Shown here: positions 8,785 to 17,765 of the stretch, one piece after another | Layout: every line of letters begins with the position of its first letter | How positions within the stretch are numbered: position 1 is the stretch's first letter | Assembly: GCF_040610475.1 (NCBI RefSeq) | Contig: NZ_JBEXMJ010000003.1 | Coordinates: forward strand, 413,646-477,645 | Source of the DNA: Actinopolymorpha sp. NPDC004070 | GTDB taxonomy: Bacteria; Actinomycetota; Actinomycetes; Propionibacteriales; Actinopolymorphaceae | Direction: 5' to 3' | Length of the DNA stretch: 64,000 nucleotides | Program-made: the position numbers and the translations under genes | The notes under the pieces: model-generated | Database searches by the model: none | What the model was told of the DNA's origin: nothing | What the model saw: the letters and a program-made list of their open reading frames with translations, nothing else

Positions 8785-10125
8785 CTAACGCGGCGGCGAG
8801 AAGCCGTGCAACTGGTCCCCGGCAACAACGTAGAGCGATCCGTCCGACCCGACCGCGAAGGAGGAGATCCCTGCCGGCCGGAGAGCATAGGTCCAGATCT
8901 TGTTGAGAAACAGATCGAACTGGTAGAAGCCGTTGGCGGCGGTGACGTAGACGCCAGTGGCCGTGACAAGTGGCGACGAGGCGACAGGTGCCGCAACGCT
9001 GACCTTCCTCGTCAGCTTGCCGTTCGAATCGACCATCGCGACGTGACCGTCGCGCGTCGTGACGTAGATCTGGCGCAGGAACGATGCCGGCGTGCCGACG
9101 ATCGGTGTCTCGAGATCGGGCCAAGGCTTCAGGAACTCGCCCGTCAACGGGTCCAGCAACTTGAGTTCACCGTCGCTGCAGCCCATCGCCAGCAGGCCGT
9201 TGGGGAGTACGGCAGGTGGGGTCAGACGCGGGAAACCGTCGCGGGATGGGTACTTCATCCACAGCTGTGTCAGGGGATTGCGTCCGTGACCCCATTGGAA
9301 CGCCGCGACGGTAGCGATGCCGTCGGTCACTATCACAATCGGGAGGTCGGCGGCGGCTCCGTCGATGGCCGCACACGTCGGCTCCCACAGATGCTGCGTC
9401 CTTGGCAACGAGGCTCTTGCGGCCGTGGTGTCGCCATGGTCCACGGGCCGCTCGTGGCTCCTCTCCGCCATCTCGGTGTCCTGGCAGCCCTCATGCGTCG
9501 CCGGCAGAACCCGTGACAACCCACCGCCACCTCCAGCCGTGAAGATGAAGGTGGTGCTGTACCACACATTCGCGAGCACCAGGCCGTCCTGGTTGAAGGC
9601 GATCAGCAACGTCCACTGGCGATCAAGTGGGAAGTTCAGATAGGCCAGGTTGAGGAACACCAGGGCGCCACCGTCGGAGAGATTCCACACCTTCGGCGAG
9701 CCGAACAGGAGGGTCCGGTGATCGGGATCGTCGGCGGGGCCCTGCGGCGTCCAGCGCCAGCGTTCGTTTCCGTCGCGGTCGAAACAGACGAGGACGCTCT
9801 CCATGAAGTTGGAGAACAGCGAGTAGACGCGGCCGGCATCGTCGATGGCGGGCGTGGATCCCCACTGCTCGCTGGTTCCCCCGGACCTGCTCCAAAGTTC
9901 CACGCCGTTCAGGGCACGGTACTTTCGCAGCTGTCCGACGCCATCGGCGAGATATATCGAATTATCGAGTGGGTCGATGATCGGAGATCCACCACCGGGA
10001 GACGGCGTACTGCGGCGCCATCGATGATCTGAGAAACCGCCCGTTCGTACGGCGGCGTACCCGCTGTTGGCCGAGTCCCCCTGGAACTCGGTCCAGGTAG
10101 TGCGAAACGGTTTCATGGACGCCAC
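8785..10125 (-). CDS. PQQ-type beta-propeller protein, function unknown
   Basis: A 446-residue protein made of repeated blades resembling PQQ-like (BamB/quinoprotein dehydrogenase) repeats, seen as recurring IYLADGVGQLRKY, RVYSLFSN, IYVTTRDGHVAMV, GVYVTAANGFYQFD and LYVVAGDQLHGF strands. It has no signal peptide and no catalytic motif, so a binding or sensing role is likelier than enzymology. The start is uncertain: GTG at 10125 or ATG at 10116. It is divergent from the kinase-like membrane protein with 244 bp between, a layout that suggests a shared promoter region and possibly a functional link. Confidence 0.7.
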   Translation of the reverse strand: MASMKPFRTTWTEFQGDSANSGYAAVRTGGFSDHRWRRSTPSPGGGSPIIDPLDNSIYLADGVGQLRKYRALNGVELWSRSGGTSEQWGSTPAIDDAGRVYSLFSNFMESVLVCFDRDGNERWRWTPQGPADDPDHRTLLFGSPKVWNLSDGGALVFLNLAYLNFPLDRQWTLLIAFNQDGLVLANVWYSTTFIFTAGGGGGLSRVLPATHEGCQDTEMAERSHERPVDHGDTTAARASLPRTQHLWEPTCAAIDGAAADLPIVIVTDGIATVAAFQWGHGRNPLTQLWMKYPSRDGFPRLTPPAVLPNGLLAMGCSDGELKLLDPLTGEFLKPWPDLETPIVGTPASFLRQIYVTTRDGHVAMVDSNGKLTRKVSVAAPVASSPLVTATGVYVTAANGFYQFDLFLNKIWTYALRPAGISSFAVGSDGSLYVVAGDQLHGFSPPR

Positions 10126-10369
10126 CAGCGCGCTCGTTGCGATTCACAGATGGAGACATCGAGCAGTTCGTTCGTATCGATGCTACTCCTCATGTTTCGC
10201 CAGTCCAGTGGTCCTTCCGGGCGGACTCTCGACCTACGCGCCGGATCTGCGTCCGTCGTGCCTTCATGCGGCTCGCGACGACTGTTGACGCTGCCGTTAG
10301 CATGATGGTCTTCGCGGATACTGTGATCAACGAGTCGACATCCCGAACCTTGTTGGGGGAGGTTCGACG

Positions 10370-12877
10370 GTGGGGAGCACGTTGTCGTCGCCCGACCAGC
10401 ATGGTGGCCAGGGCGTCCCTTCCGGCGCCGCGACCGAAGAACGCTTCGCCACCGTCCTTCTTCTCCTCGTCCCGGATCAGAGCGCGAGCCGTGCGGCGGA
10501 GTCCGAGTTGACCGCCTGGAGCGACCGTGACTGGAAACGGTTGCTCATGGACCTACCGACCGACGCGTCCAGTTTCCTCGTCCGGTTCGAACGCCCGTGG
10601 GACGCCGTCATCGAGGACCTCCACCAGTGGTGGACGGCGGCCAGACACCGAAGGGTGCGGTCGGACGAGGACCCGAGCTCGGTGCTCGGCTACGTCGGGT
10701 TCACGTTGCTGACACTGGTGTCACTGCGTCACTCCGACGAGGTCCGGCATGGTCGTACGCAGGCAGACACGGCTGCACTGCCGTCAACCCACGATTGCGA
10801 AGGCATCTGCAGGCCCCTGGTCGCCGAGCCCGTCGTGCGCGCGGCGATCCGTACGCTGTACGGCCCGCAAGCAGGGCTTGGCGATGACCAGGCCCTCAGT
10901 CGAACGGCAACGAACGAGCGGCCGGCCTGGAAGGAGTGGGAGAAGGCCAGGTTCGACGAACTCACCTTCCATCGGCACGGCACGACGTCGTTCATTCTCA
11001 CCGGGACCGCGGAGGAGGTTCACGGCCGGGCCAGCACGTACGCCCTGAAGTGCCTGCTCCACCCCTTCCTGCGTTCGGCGAGCGTGGTCCGGTCGACCGA
11101 CGACTACATGGCTGAGTACGGCCAGCCCACCGAGAAGTTGAAGCACGTGGTGCGGGTGTGGGCCAGTAGTCCGAACTGGATCCTGATGGACTTCGTGGAG
11201 GGGGAGACACTGGCCGAACACCTGGCGCGCCGTGCGGACGAAGCGCCCGCGGCCCGGCAGTCGAGTCTTCTTCGAGTGATGCCGAAGCGCTTCCGCGACC
11301 GGATGCTGCGCCGGCGAAGGGCGTCGGAGGAACGCGTGGTCCGGGTCGACCTGCTCGAGGAGGTCGGCCGGGCGCTCCTGGCGGCGTTGGCCGACTTGGA
11401 GCGAGTCGATCTGCGGCACTGCGACCTGTCACCCTCGAACATCATCGTGAACGCGGACAGCGGTGAATACGTTCTGATCGACCTCGGTGTCAACTATCTC
11501 TACGTGCACGCGGTCGCCGGTCAGGGTGGTCCGGACGCCGGGTACGTCGCTCCCGAGGTGCGCCGCAGCGGCAGTGGTGCGTACACCTCCGACCTCTTCT
11601 CCCTCGGTCAGCTTCTCGTCACCGCCGCCGCGCCGAAGCGTCACCAGGACGGTTTCGTCCCGGATTCGTTGTACGCGGAGACCCCGATCCTGGCGAGGTT
11701 CATCGAGGATCTCGTCGACGGCGAGCCGACGCATCGGCTGTCGCTCTTCCGGCCCGATCCGGCCGAGCCGTTGTACCCACAACTGCGCACCCTGCTGGAC
11801 GAGGAACTCGCCGGCGTCCAGGCGGCACGAAACGATCGTTCGACTGCGCCGGGCCTGCTGGCCGATCTGGTCGGCTTGTTCAGGCCGCTGTCGGGTGCGC
11901 CGGGAAGCCAGTGGCGGTTGTGGAAGGTCCGTAGGCGCCAGGGCCTGTATCGGGATCCGTCCCGTGGGATGCACGTACGCTGGCTTCTCTTCTGGGCCTG
12001 GTTGTCGGGCGCGGCCTGGTACGTCGCGGCGACGATCGTGCTGTGGTGGTGGGCGCGGGACCTCGGCTGGGACTGGGGCAACCAGGCGGTCACCGCGCTG
12101 AGCCGACTCAGTGGTGCGTCGCCGGACACCTTTCCGTACCTCGACGACTTACGACAGCCGGACTACCGCGTCCCCGACCTGGTGGCCAACCTGCCGGCCC
12201 GGATGGTGTGCCTGAGCTTCCTGCTGGTCTGCGCGCGCTACTACCAGAACCTGTTCGCAGGTCTCACCCCGCTGGTGACGGGCCTTGGACAGGGCCGGCT
12301 GAGCAGGCTCGCGGTCCTTGCCGAAGTGCACATGCGGCTGGCCACTGTCGTGGGGCTCGTGCTCGTCGTGCCGACCACCTTGGTTCAGCAGGCGTGGTGG
12401 CCGGTGTGTACGACGATCGGGATGGTCGTCACGTCACTGTGCAACTGGACGTGTCGCAGGTTCGCACAGACGGCTGTGGCCGAGGCGCGGAAGGCGGGAC
12501 TGTCCACGGTGCCGTCGGGGCGGATCGCCGAGTTGGAGGAGTTCTGCCGCTGGGCGCCGTCGTCGACGTTCTACACGTTCACCGTGGCGGTCATCCTGGT
12601 GTGTATGCACCTTGGTGTCGCCACCGACCTGCCCGTCTACGCGGCGGGCGTCACGTTGACGAACGCGGTCCTCTTCTACGGCATCAAGTGCAGTGGCAAC
12701 AGCGCCGCCGACGTCCGCGCGGCGCTGGGCAGGGCATGCCTGGCGGCCGAACGGCTGCGACACACGCGGCACCTTGTGAGCTCCGGCCCAGCTGATGCGG
12801 CTACGTCTGGTCCGCTTTCTTCGCCATCGCGTTCGCCAGAATACCGAGCCCGACCGCAAGGAACAGACCTGTCATGA
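10370..12877 (+). CDS. Kinase-like protein with C-terminal multi-pass membrane domain
   Basis: An 835-residue protein. Residues 1-190 match no family I know. Residues about 200-475 carry a protein-kinase-like core: ALK with Lys227, an HCD catalytic loop (H350, D352, N357, in LRHCDLSPSNIIV), DLG in place of DFG (371-373), APE at 394-396 and SDLFSLGQLL. From about 538 there are five or six membrane segments (538-560, 611-628, 656-676, 680-692, 735-770). The key catalytic residues are present, so it may be active. The GTG at 10370 has GGGGGAGG 7 bp upstream. Its last 77 bp overlap the opposing gene. Confidence 0.75.
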   Translation: MGSTLSSPDQHGGQGVPSGAATEERFATVLLLLVPDQSASRAAESELTAWSDRDWKRLLMDLPTDASSFLVRFERPWDAVIEDLHQWWTAARHRRVRSDEDPSSVLGYVGFTLLTLVSLRHSDEVRHGRTQADTAALPSTHDCEGICRPLVAEPVVRAAIRTLYGPQAGLGDDQALSRTATNERPAWKEWEKARFDELTFHRHGTTSFILTGTAEEVHGRASTYALKCLLHPFLRSASVVRSTDDYMAEYGQPTEKLKHVVRVWASSPNWILMDFVEGETLAEHLARRADEAPAARQSSLLRVMPKRFRDRMLRRRRASEERVVRVDLLEEVGRALLAALADLERVDLRHCDLSPSNIIVNADSGEYVLIDLGVNYLYVHAVAGQGGPDAGYVAPEVRRSGSGAYTSDLFSLGQLLVTAAAPKRHQDGFVPDSLYAETPILARFIEDLVDGEPTHRLSLFRPDPAEPLYPQLRTLLDEELAGVQAARNDRSTAPGLLADLVGLFRPLSGAPGSQWRLWKVRRRQGLYRDPSRGMHVRWLLFWAWLSGAAWYVAATIVLWWWARDLGWDWGNQAVTALSRLSGASPDTFPYLDDLRQPDYRVPDLVANLPARMVCLSFLLVCARYYQNLFAGLTPLVTGLGQGRLSRLAVLAEVHMRLATVVGLVLVVPTTLVQQAWWPVCTTIGMVVTSLCNWTCRRFAQTAVAEARKAGLSTVPSGRIAELEEFCRWAPSSTFYTFTVAVILVCMHLGVATDLPVYAAGVTLTNAVLFYGIKCSGNSAADVRAALGRACLAAERLRHTRHLVSSGPADAATSGPLSSPSRSPEYRARPQGTDLS

Positions 12878-13397
12878 CCCGGCCGAACGAGCTGAACCCG
12901 AATGGAAAGGCGTCGAAGGCGGTATTCGGCTGAATCATCGTCCAGGCGACGAAGGCGCCCACAGGAATTGCCGCCCGCACCCAGTTCTGCCAGCCCGAAA
13001 CCTCTTTTACCGAGAGCAGGTACAGCCCGGCCGCCAGCACCATGAGCACCAGATAGACAACCATCATCTGGTGTGGGTAGGTAATGCGGGTAACGGAGTC
13101 ACCTCCACTGCCCGTGGTCGTTGAGCCGTAGCTCATCGCCACGCCATGCAGAGCAAGTACCTCGGCAGGCACCAGTGCGGCCACCGCGTCCTGCCATCGG
13201 CCAACCTGTTCCAGGGGCAGTGATTCCTGGCCGCCCTGCGCCTTGCCGGGTTCGTCCTGCACCTGGCCGGCCGTAGGTGCCGCCTGCCGCACACTCTTCG
13301 CGGCCTGCGTGGCCGGTTCGCTCGCGTACGCGAGCGAAGCTGTGCTGGGCGCAGCAAGTCTGCGCCGGGTGATGGCTCCGTACAGAAGAGAACTCAT
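12801..13397 (-). CDS. Small membrane protein, three predicted TM segments
   Basis: A 198-residue protein that I do not recognise. The first ~105 residues are polar and rich in Ala, Gln and Ser; a region around PAEVLALHGVAM follows, then three membrane segments (around residues 115-135, 143-160 and 170-190). The ATG at 13397 is chosen over a longer frame because GGAG lies 9 bp upstream. Its 3' end runs 77 bp into the opposing kinase-membrane gene, so the two transcripts would be antisense at their tails. Topology suggests an inner-membrane accessory protein; any partnership with the kinase-like protein is inference. Confidence 0.65.
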   Translation of the reverse strand: MSSLLYGAITRRRLAAPSTASLAYASEPATQAAKSVRQAAPTAGQVQDEPGKAQGGQESLPLEQVGRWQDAVAALVPAEVLALHGVAMSYGSTTTGSGGDSVTRITYPHQMMVVYLVLMVLAAGLYLLSVKEVSGWQNWVRAAIPVGAFVAWTMIQPNTAFDAFPFGFSSFGRVMTGLFLAVGLGILANAMAKKADQT

Positions 13398-13971
13398 GGG
13401 GACTCCGTTCCGCGGGCCGTGTACCGCCGGTTGTATCCGTGCGGCAGGAGAAGCCCGGGAGTCGCTTGCGTTCAAAGTCTTGCCGTGAGCATGGAGCGAC
13501 GGGCGGAGGGCGTCAAGAGCCAAGGTGGTCGACGCGCGACCCCCCGGCCGACGTCCGTTCGCTCGCCCACCAGGTCACGGCAAGAGGTCACGGGCACAGG
13601 GTGCGCAAGCAGGACTTGACGGTCCATGACCAGAGCTCCGGGCTGCCGGCCACGGCATGACCCCAGTCCAGTCGCACTGTGATCGCTTCGTGATCAACAG
13701 GAGTCTTGTGGGGAGTGGATCATGGGTTGATGCTTGCGTGCAATCGAGCTGCCGGCACTGCTCCTGGCGACGTTCGCAGTGCATCGCAGCTCGCTGGGGG
13801 GAGTTGTGGGGTGGCGATTCTCATAGGCGCACTCTCGATTGTCTGCGACCACGCCTTCGTTGGTTCGTCACCGCCCGAGCAGGCCTGCACGCCCTCTGGG
13901 TGAGCGTAACGCGCTGCCTTCTTCCACGGCCGGACACAGCCTCAACAAAGTCCCGAAAACAGGAGCCGATC
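13398..13971. other. Long divergent intergenic region without a supported gene
   Basis: These 574 bp separate the three-TM gene from the protease gene. A reading frame in phase with the protease extends back to 13657, but that stretch is rich in Cys, Arg and Trp and has no signal peptide, so I do not count it as coding. TGATC and GATCA arms flank a 7-bp spacer near 13677-13697; otherwise I see nothing distinct. Confidence 0.4.
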
Positions 13972-16044
13972 ATGGTCCCACCTACCGAAGACAGGAACGC
14001 AACCGACGACGCGATCGATGTCCCTTCCGCCGAGAGGACCGTCGAGACCCAGCCCGCGGGCGAACTCGCCGAGGGCCGGGGCGACGTCCGGACCGGGCTG
14101 ATCACACGAATGGGACTGATCGACGTCCCCGTCCAGTTCGAGGTACGGGACGGCCTGGCGATCTTCGAAGGCGACATCATCCTCGGCACGGTCGAGGAGC
14201 TCGAGAACGGCGTCAGCGCCGCGGCCGAGTCGGCGCGCGACTTCACGAAGGGACTGCACGCCGGGGTGAGGCCCGGAACCGTCGTCGACGTCGTTCCCCC
14301 GGAGAACGACGAGTCGCTGCTCGCAGGTGCCGTCATCATTCCGGGGGCAAACTTCCGCTGGCCGCTGGGGCGGATCCCGTTCGAGGCCGCCGGCAACCTG
14401 ACCCAAACCGCTCGCGACGCGCTGAACCGTGCCGTGGACCACTGGCACGATCGCACCCGGCTGTCCTTCAGAGCTCGACGGGCAGGGGACCCCGCGTGGC
14501 TCACCTGTCAGGACTCCACCGAGTGCAGCTCCGCGGTCGGCCGGCGGGGCGGTCAACAGACCGTCAACCTGTCCGCCGGCTGCGGGTTCGGCGCCACCGT
14601 GCACGAGCTCGGGCATGCGGTCGGCCTGTGGCACGAGCAGTCCCGCGAGGACCGCGACCAGTTCGTCCGGGTCAACTGGGCCAACATCCAGTCCGGCAAG
14701 GCACACAACTTCGACCAGCACATCAACGACGGCGATGACGTCGGAGGGTACGACTACGGCTCGATCATGCACTACGGCGCCACGGCGTTCGGCATCGTCG
14801 ATCCGGACGGCAGGACGCGGGTGACGCTCGAAGCGCTCCGGCCGATGCCCCCGGGCGTCATCATGGGTCAGCGGGCCGGGCTCAGTGTCGGGGACCGGGC
14901 CGCGGTCGCGGTGATGTATCCGAACCTGTATCCCAACTCACGCAATGCCTGGGTGGGAAGGTTCGTACCGGGCGTGGCGAACAGCCTGCTGTACTACGCG
15001 CCCGCCCAGCAGGTCTGGTACCTCGGAACCACGACCGGGGGTGCGTTGTCGTTCACCCGGGTCGGTGACACTTCCGGCTTCGGCAACCTCGACGACGGTC
15101 GCCCCATCTGGATCGGCGACTTCACCGGCAACGGGACCACCGACGTGATGTTCTACTACCCGGGCGACGACAACTGGTGGCTGGGCGAGATGTCGGGTGG
15201 CCAGCTCCAGTGGCGGCTGGTGGGGAACACCGCCGGCTTCGGGCACGCGATCAACGACGGCCGGCCGTTCTGGACCGGCGACTTCACCGGCAACGGCTCG
15301 ACCGACGTGTTGTTCTACTACCCGGGCGACGACAACTGGTGGCTGGGCGAGATGTCCGGCGGCCAGCTGCGGTGGCGGTTCGTGGGCAACACCCGCGGTT
15401 TCGGGCACGCGATCAACGACGGCAGGCCGTTCTGGGTGGGGGACTTCACCGGCGACGGGTCGACCGACGTGATGTTCTACTACCCCGGCGACGACAACTG
15501 GTGGCTCGGCACCATGTCGGCCGGTGGGCTCGGATGGTCCCTGGTCGGAAACACCAGAGGGTTCGGGCACGCGATCAACGACGGCCGGCCGTTCTGGACC
15601 GGTGACTTCACCGGTAACCGGTCGACCGACGTGATGTTCTACTACCCCGGCGACGACAACTGGTGGCTGGGCGAGATGTCGGGCGGGCAGCTGCGGTGGC
15701 GATTTGTTGGCAACACCCGCGGCTTCGGCCACGCGATCAACGACGGCCGGCCGTTCTGGACCGGTGACTTCACCGGAACTGGCGCGACCGACATCATGTT
15801 CTACTTCCCGGGCGACGACAACTGGTGGCTCGGGCGGATGGACACCGGCTCACTGACCTGGAACCTCGCGGGCAACACGCGCGGCTTCGGGCACGCCATC
15901 AACGACGGCCGGCCGTACTGGATCGGCGACTTCACCGGCGACGGGAAGGCGGATGTCCTTTTCCACTACCGCGGTGACCTGAACTGGTGGCGCGGCGCGG
16001 TCGGATCGGGACAGTTCGCATGGACGCTGGCAGCGACCTGGTGA
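13972..16044 (+). CDS. Astacin-like (M12A) metalloprotease with C-terminal seven-bladed propeller
   Basis: A 690-residue protein. Residues 1-120 are a polar N-terminal region; about 125-310 form a zinc protease domain with the full astacin signature HExxHxxGxxHE (His211, Glu212, His215, His221, Glu222) followed by SRxDR, and the Met-turn SIMHY (264-268). Residues 321-690 consist of seven repeats of 52-54 residues (GDFTGxGxxDVxFYYPGDDNWWLG core), the right number for one closed beta-propeller. AGGAG sits 6 bp before the ATG at 13972, yet this start gives no signal peptide, which is odd for an astacin. It could be exported by a non-Sec route or act inside the cell. Confidence 0.88.
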   Translation: MVPPTEDRNATDDAIDVPSAERTVETQPAGELAEGRGDVRTGLITRMGLIDVPVQFEVRDGLAIFEGDIILGTVEELENGVSAAAESARDFTKGLHAGVRPGTVVDVVPPENDESLLAGAVIIPGANFRWPLGRIPFEAAGNLTQTARDALNRAVDHWHDRTRLSFRARRAGDPAWLTCQDSTECSSAVGRRGGQQTVNLSAGCGFGATVHELGHAVGLWHEQSREDRDQFVRVNWANIQSGKAHNFDQHINDGDDVGGYDYGSIMHYGATAFGIVDPDGRTRVTLEALRPMPPGVIMGQRAGLSVGDRAAVAVMYPNLYPNSRNAWVGRFVPGVANSLLYYAPAQQVWYLGTTTGGALSFTRVGDTSGFGNLDDGRPIWIGDFTGNGTTDVMFYYPGDDNWWLGEMSGGQLQWRLVGNTAGFGHAINDGRPFWTGDFTGNGSTDVLFYYPGDDNWWLGEMSGGQLRWRFVGNTRGFGHAINDGRPFWVGDFTGDGSTDVMFYYPGDDNWWLGTMSAGGLGWSLVGNTRGFGHAINDGRPFWTGDFTGNRSTDVMFYYPGDDNWWLGEMSGGQLRWRFVGNTRGFGHAINDGRPFWTGDFTGTGATDIMFYFPGDDNWWLGRMDTGSLTWNLAGNTRGFGHAINDGRPYWIGDFTGDGKADVLFHYRGDLNWWRGAVGSGQFAWTLAATW
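14932..16044 (+). repeat. Seven tandem propeller-blade repeats, 162-bp period
   Basis: Blade starts marked by the Asp-Gly-Arg-Pro codons fall at 15094, 15256, 15418, 15580, 15742 and 15904, an exact 162-bp (54-codon) period, after a divergent first blade from about 14932. The middle repeats are close to identical in DNA as well as protein, which points to recent amplification or gene conversion. Confidence 0.9.
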
Positions 16045-16079
16045 CACACTGACGAGTGAGCGGGGACAGACGTGGACCG

Positions 16080-16451
16080 ATGAGTCGGGGGGCGGGCGTG
16101 AAGGTGGCGTGCTTCGTGGTGCTGCCGCCGGACGCGCTCGCCACCCCGTCCGAGGAGCCGGTGACGGTCCGCGTGTCCATCCAGGACGTGACCATGGCCG
16201 ACGAGTCGTCCGTCGCGGTGGCCCAGACGGTGGCCGAAGCGCACGATCGAACCGATGTGGAGGGCCCGTACGTCGTCGAGGCCGACCTGAGACCCGGACG
16301 GCAGTACGCGGTGTATGCGCACGTGAGCCGTTCGGGGGACCTGGCGCCCGCTTCCGGGGACTTCATCAACACCGAACGGGTTCCGTTGCCGACCGGCTCG
16401 ACGGGCAGCATCGCGTTCCATGTCGAGATTCCCGTACGCCGGATCGACTGA
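16080..16451 (+). CDS. YbaY/YscW-type (lipoprotein pilotin fold) domain protein
   Basis: A 123-residue protein whose central part (EEPVTVRVSIQDVTMADESS then VAQ, and later FINTERVPLPTG) matches the YbaY/YscW family, best known as small lipoproteins and type III secretion pilotins. Unlike YbaY it has no signal peptide or lipobox. It begins 35 bp after the leaderless protease, so the two are probably one operon, and both lack export signals. Starts at 16056 (GTG) or 16098 (GTG) are also possible; I take the ATG at 16080. A chaperone or binding role towards the protease is inference. Confidence 0.6.
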   Translation: MSRGAGVKVACFVVLPPDALATPSEEPVTVRVSIQDVTMADESSVAVAQTVAEAHDRTDVEGPYVVEADLRPGRQYAVYAHVSRSGDLAPASGDFINTERVPLPTGSTGSIAFHVEIPVRRID

Positions 16452-16512
16452 CGCAACCCAACCTTGCGTCCGGCCGACGGTGGGGTCTCGCCGCCCTGCC
16501 GGAGAACGTGGC

Positions 16513-16550
16513 GGCCGCGGAAACCCTGCCTGAACAGGGGTCCCGCGGCC
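16513..16550. terminator. Hairpin terminator between convergent genes
   Basis: Arms GGCCGCGG (16513-16520) and CCGCGGCC (16543-16550) pair perfectly; inside them CCCTG (16524-16528) pairs with CAGGG (16535-16539). It sits between the YbaY-like gene and the convergent secreted-protein gene, 20 bp from the latter's stop, and could serve both strands. No U-tract is visible. Confidence 0.6.
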
Positions 16551-16569
16551 GGCGCACGGACTCCGTCCG

Positions 16570-17691
16570 TCACTTCAGGGCAACGTAGTCACCGGCCGCC
16601 GAGACGGACGCGACGGTGGAACTGCCTGCGTAGGACCACCGCCAGTAGCCGGTGGCGCCGGCCGTCGTGGTCGTCTTCAGGTAGCCGTTCGCGTCGGTGT
16701 AGGCGGTCCTGACCGTGCCGTAGGTGCTGCTGCCTGCCTTGCGGAACTGCAACTTCACCGGCTGGCTCGCGTAGCCGACGAACGTCGTGGCGTCGTCGGT
16801 GGTCGCGCGGGTCAGCCGCCCGGTCACTGTGAGCTTGCCACCCTTGGCGACCGGCTCCGGGGAGGCGTTCACGCTGAGCTTCGCGACCTTGTAGAGGATG
16901 ACGCTGTCCCCGGCGGAGACCGAGCCCGCGGTCGTGCTGCTTCCGCCGAACGACCACCGCCAGGTCCCCGACGTGGTGGCGGTGACGGTCGTCTTCACCG
17001 TGCCGTCCGTGGCGGAGTTGATCGTCTTGACGGTGGCGTACGAGGTGGCTCCGGCCTTCCTGAACTGCAGCCGCACCGGCTGGCCGCCGTAGCCGACAGA
17101 GATCTTGTCGCCGTTGACGTCCCAGGCGTTCCAGTTGGGCTGGGTGAGGCGGCCGGTGACGGTGAGGGTGGCGTTCTTCCGGACGGGTTCGGGGGTGGCG
17201 TTCGCCGTCGCCAGCCTGGTCTCCTTCAGCAGGAGGACGTTGTCGGCGGGATCGCTGTAGAGGTTGTACTGAACGCCGTCGTAGGTGTAGCCGCTCATCC
17301 GCAGCTGGACCGGGCGGCCGGCGGAGGAGTTGTCCAGGCTGTACTGGGCGATGATCGCCGTGCCGGTGCAGGTCAGCGTGGTGGCGGTGCGCGGCACGCA
17401 GGTCATGTTCGCGCTGTCCGGTCCCTCCAGGTACTGGAAGAAGAGGCCGCCGAAGCTGCGGAGATGGGCGTCGACCGTGCCCAGCCCTCCGGAGTCCTCG
17501 GAGATCTCGACGGTGACCGGGACTGTGCGGGTGATCGAGCCGCTGGTCCCCATCACGATCGGCTTGCCGTTGTTGATCGTGGTGCTGGTGATCTTGGTGT
17601 CGTAGTACTCGGCGTTGGCCGGTGACGACAGCGCCAGACAACCGGCGACCGCCCCGGCCGCAAGCAGGGCGGCGTTGCGCACAGATTTCAA
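16570..17691 (-). CDS. Secreted protein with tandem Ig-like repeats
   Basis: A 373-residue exported protein of unknown function. A Sec signal peptide ends near PANA (residues 24-27). After an N-terminal domain of about 160 residues come two repeats of roughly 90 residues, each with the pattern ATPEPVxKxxxLTVTGRL...GYxxQPVxLQFRKAGxxxYxTVxT...GxWRWSxxGSSTxxxxSAGD. The repeats resemble bacterial Ig-like, surface-polymer or secreted-enzyme accessory domains; no catalytic motif is seen. It converges with the YbaY-like gene across a hairpin. Confidence 0.75.
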   Translation of the reverse strand: MKSVRNAALLAAGAVAGCLALSSPANAEYYDTKITSTTINNGKPIVMGTSGSITRTVPVTVEISEDSGGLGTVDAHLRSFGGLFFQYLEGPDSANMTCVPRTATTLTCTGTAIIAQYSLDNSSAGRPVQLRMSGYTYDGVQYNLYSDPADNVLLLKETRLATANATPEPVRKNATLTVTGRLTQPNWNAWDVNGDKISVGYGGQPVRLQFRKAGATSYATVKTINSATDGTVKTTVTATTSGTWRWSFGGSSTTAGSVSAGDSVILYKVAKLSVNASPEPVAKGGKLTVTGRLTRATTDDATTFVGYASQPVKLQFRKAGSSTYGTVRTAYTDANGYLKTTTTAGATGYWRWSYAGSSTVASVSAAGDYVALK

Positions 17692-17765
17692 GGATCCCCC
17701 TGGAGCAGAACATCACCGCCACATGCGGTGCGCGCATCCTGCCACACCCCTCGGTAAGGGTGCAC

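Noticed and set aside
13657..13971. Upstream N-terminal extension of the protease
   Set aside because: Rich in Cys, Arg and Trp with no signal peptide or conserved look, while AGGAG precedes the ATG at 13972.
15094..16044. Regular direct repeats that might be a CRISPR array
   Set aside because: The repeat is 162 bp, entirely coding and in frame, and encodes propeller blades; there are no spacers.
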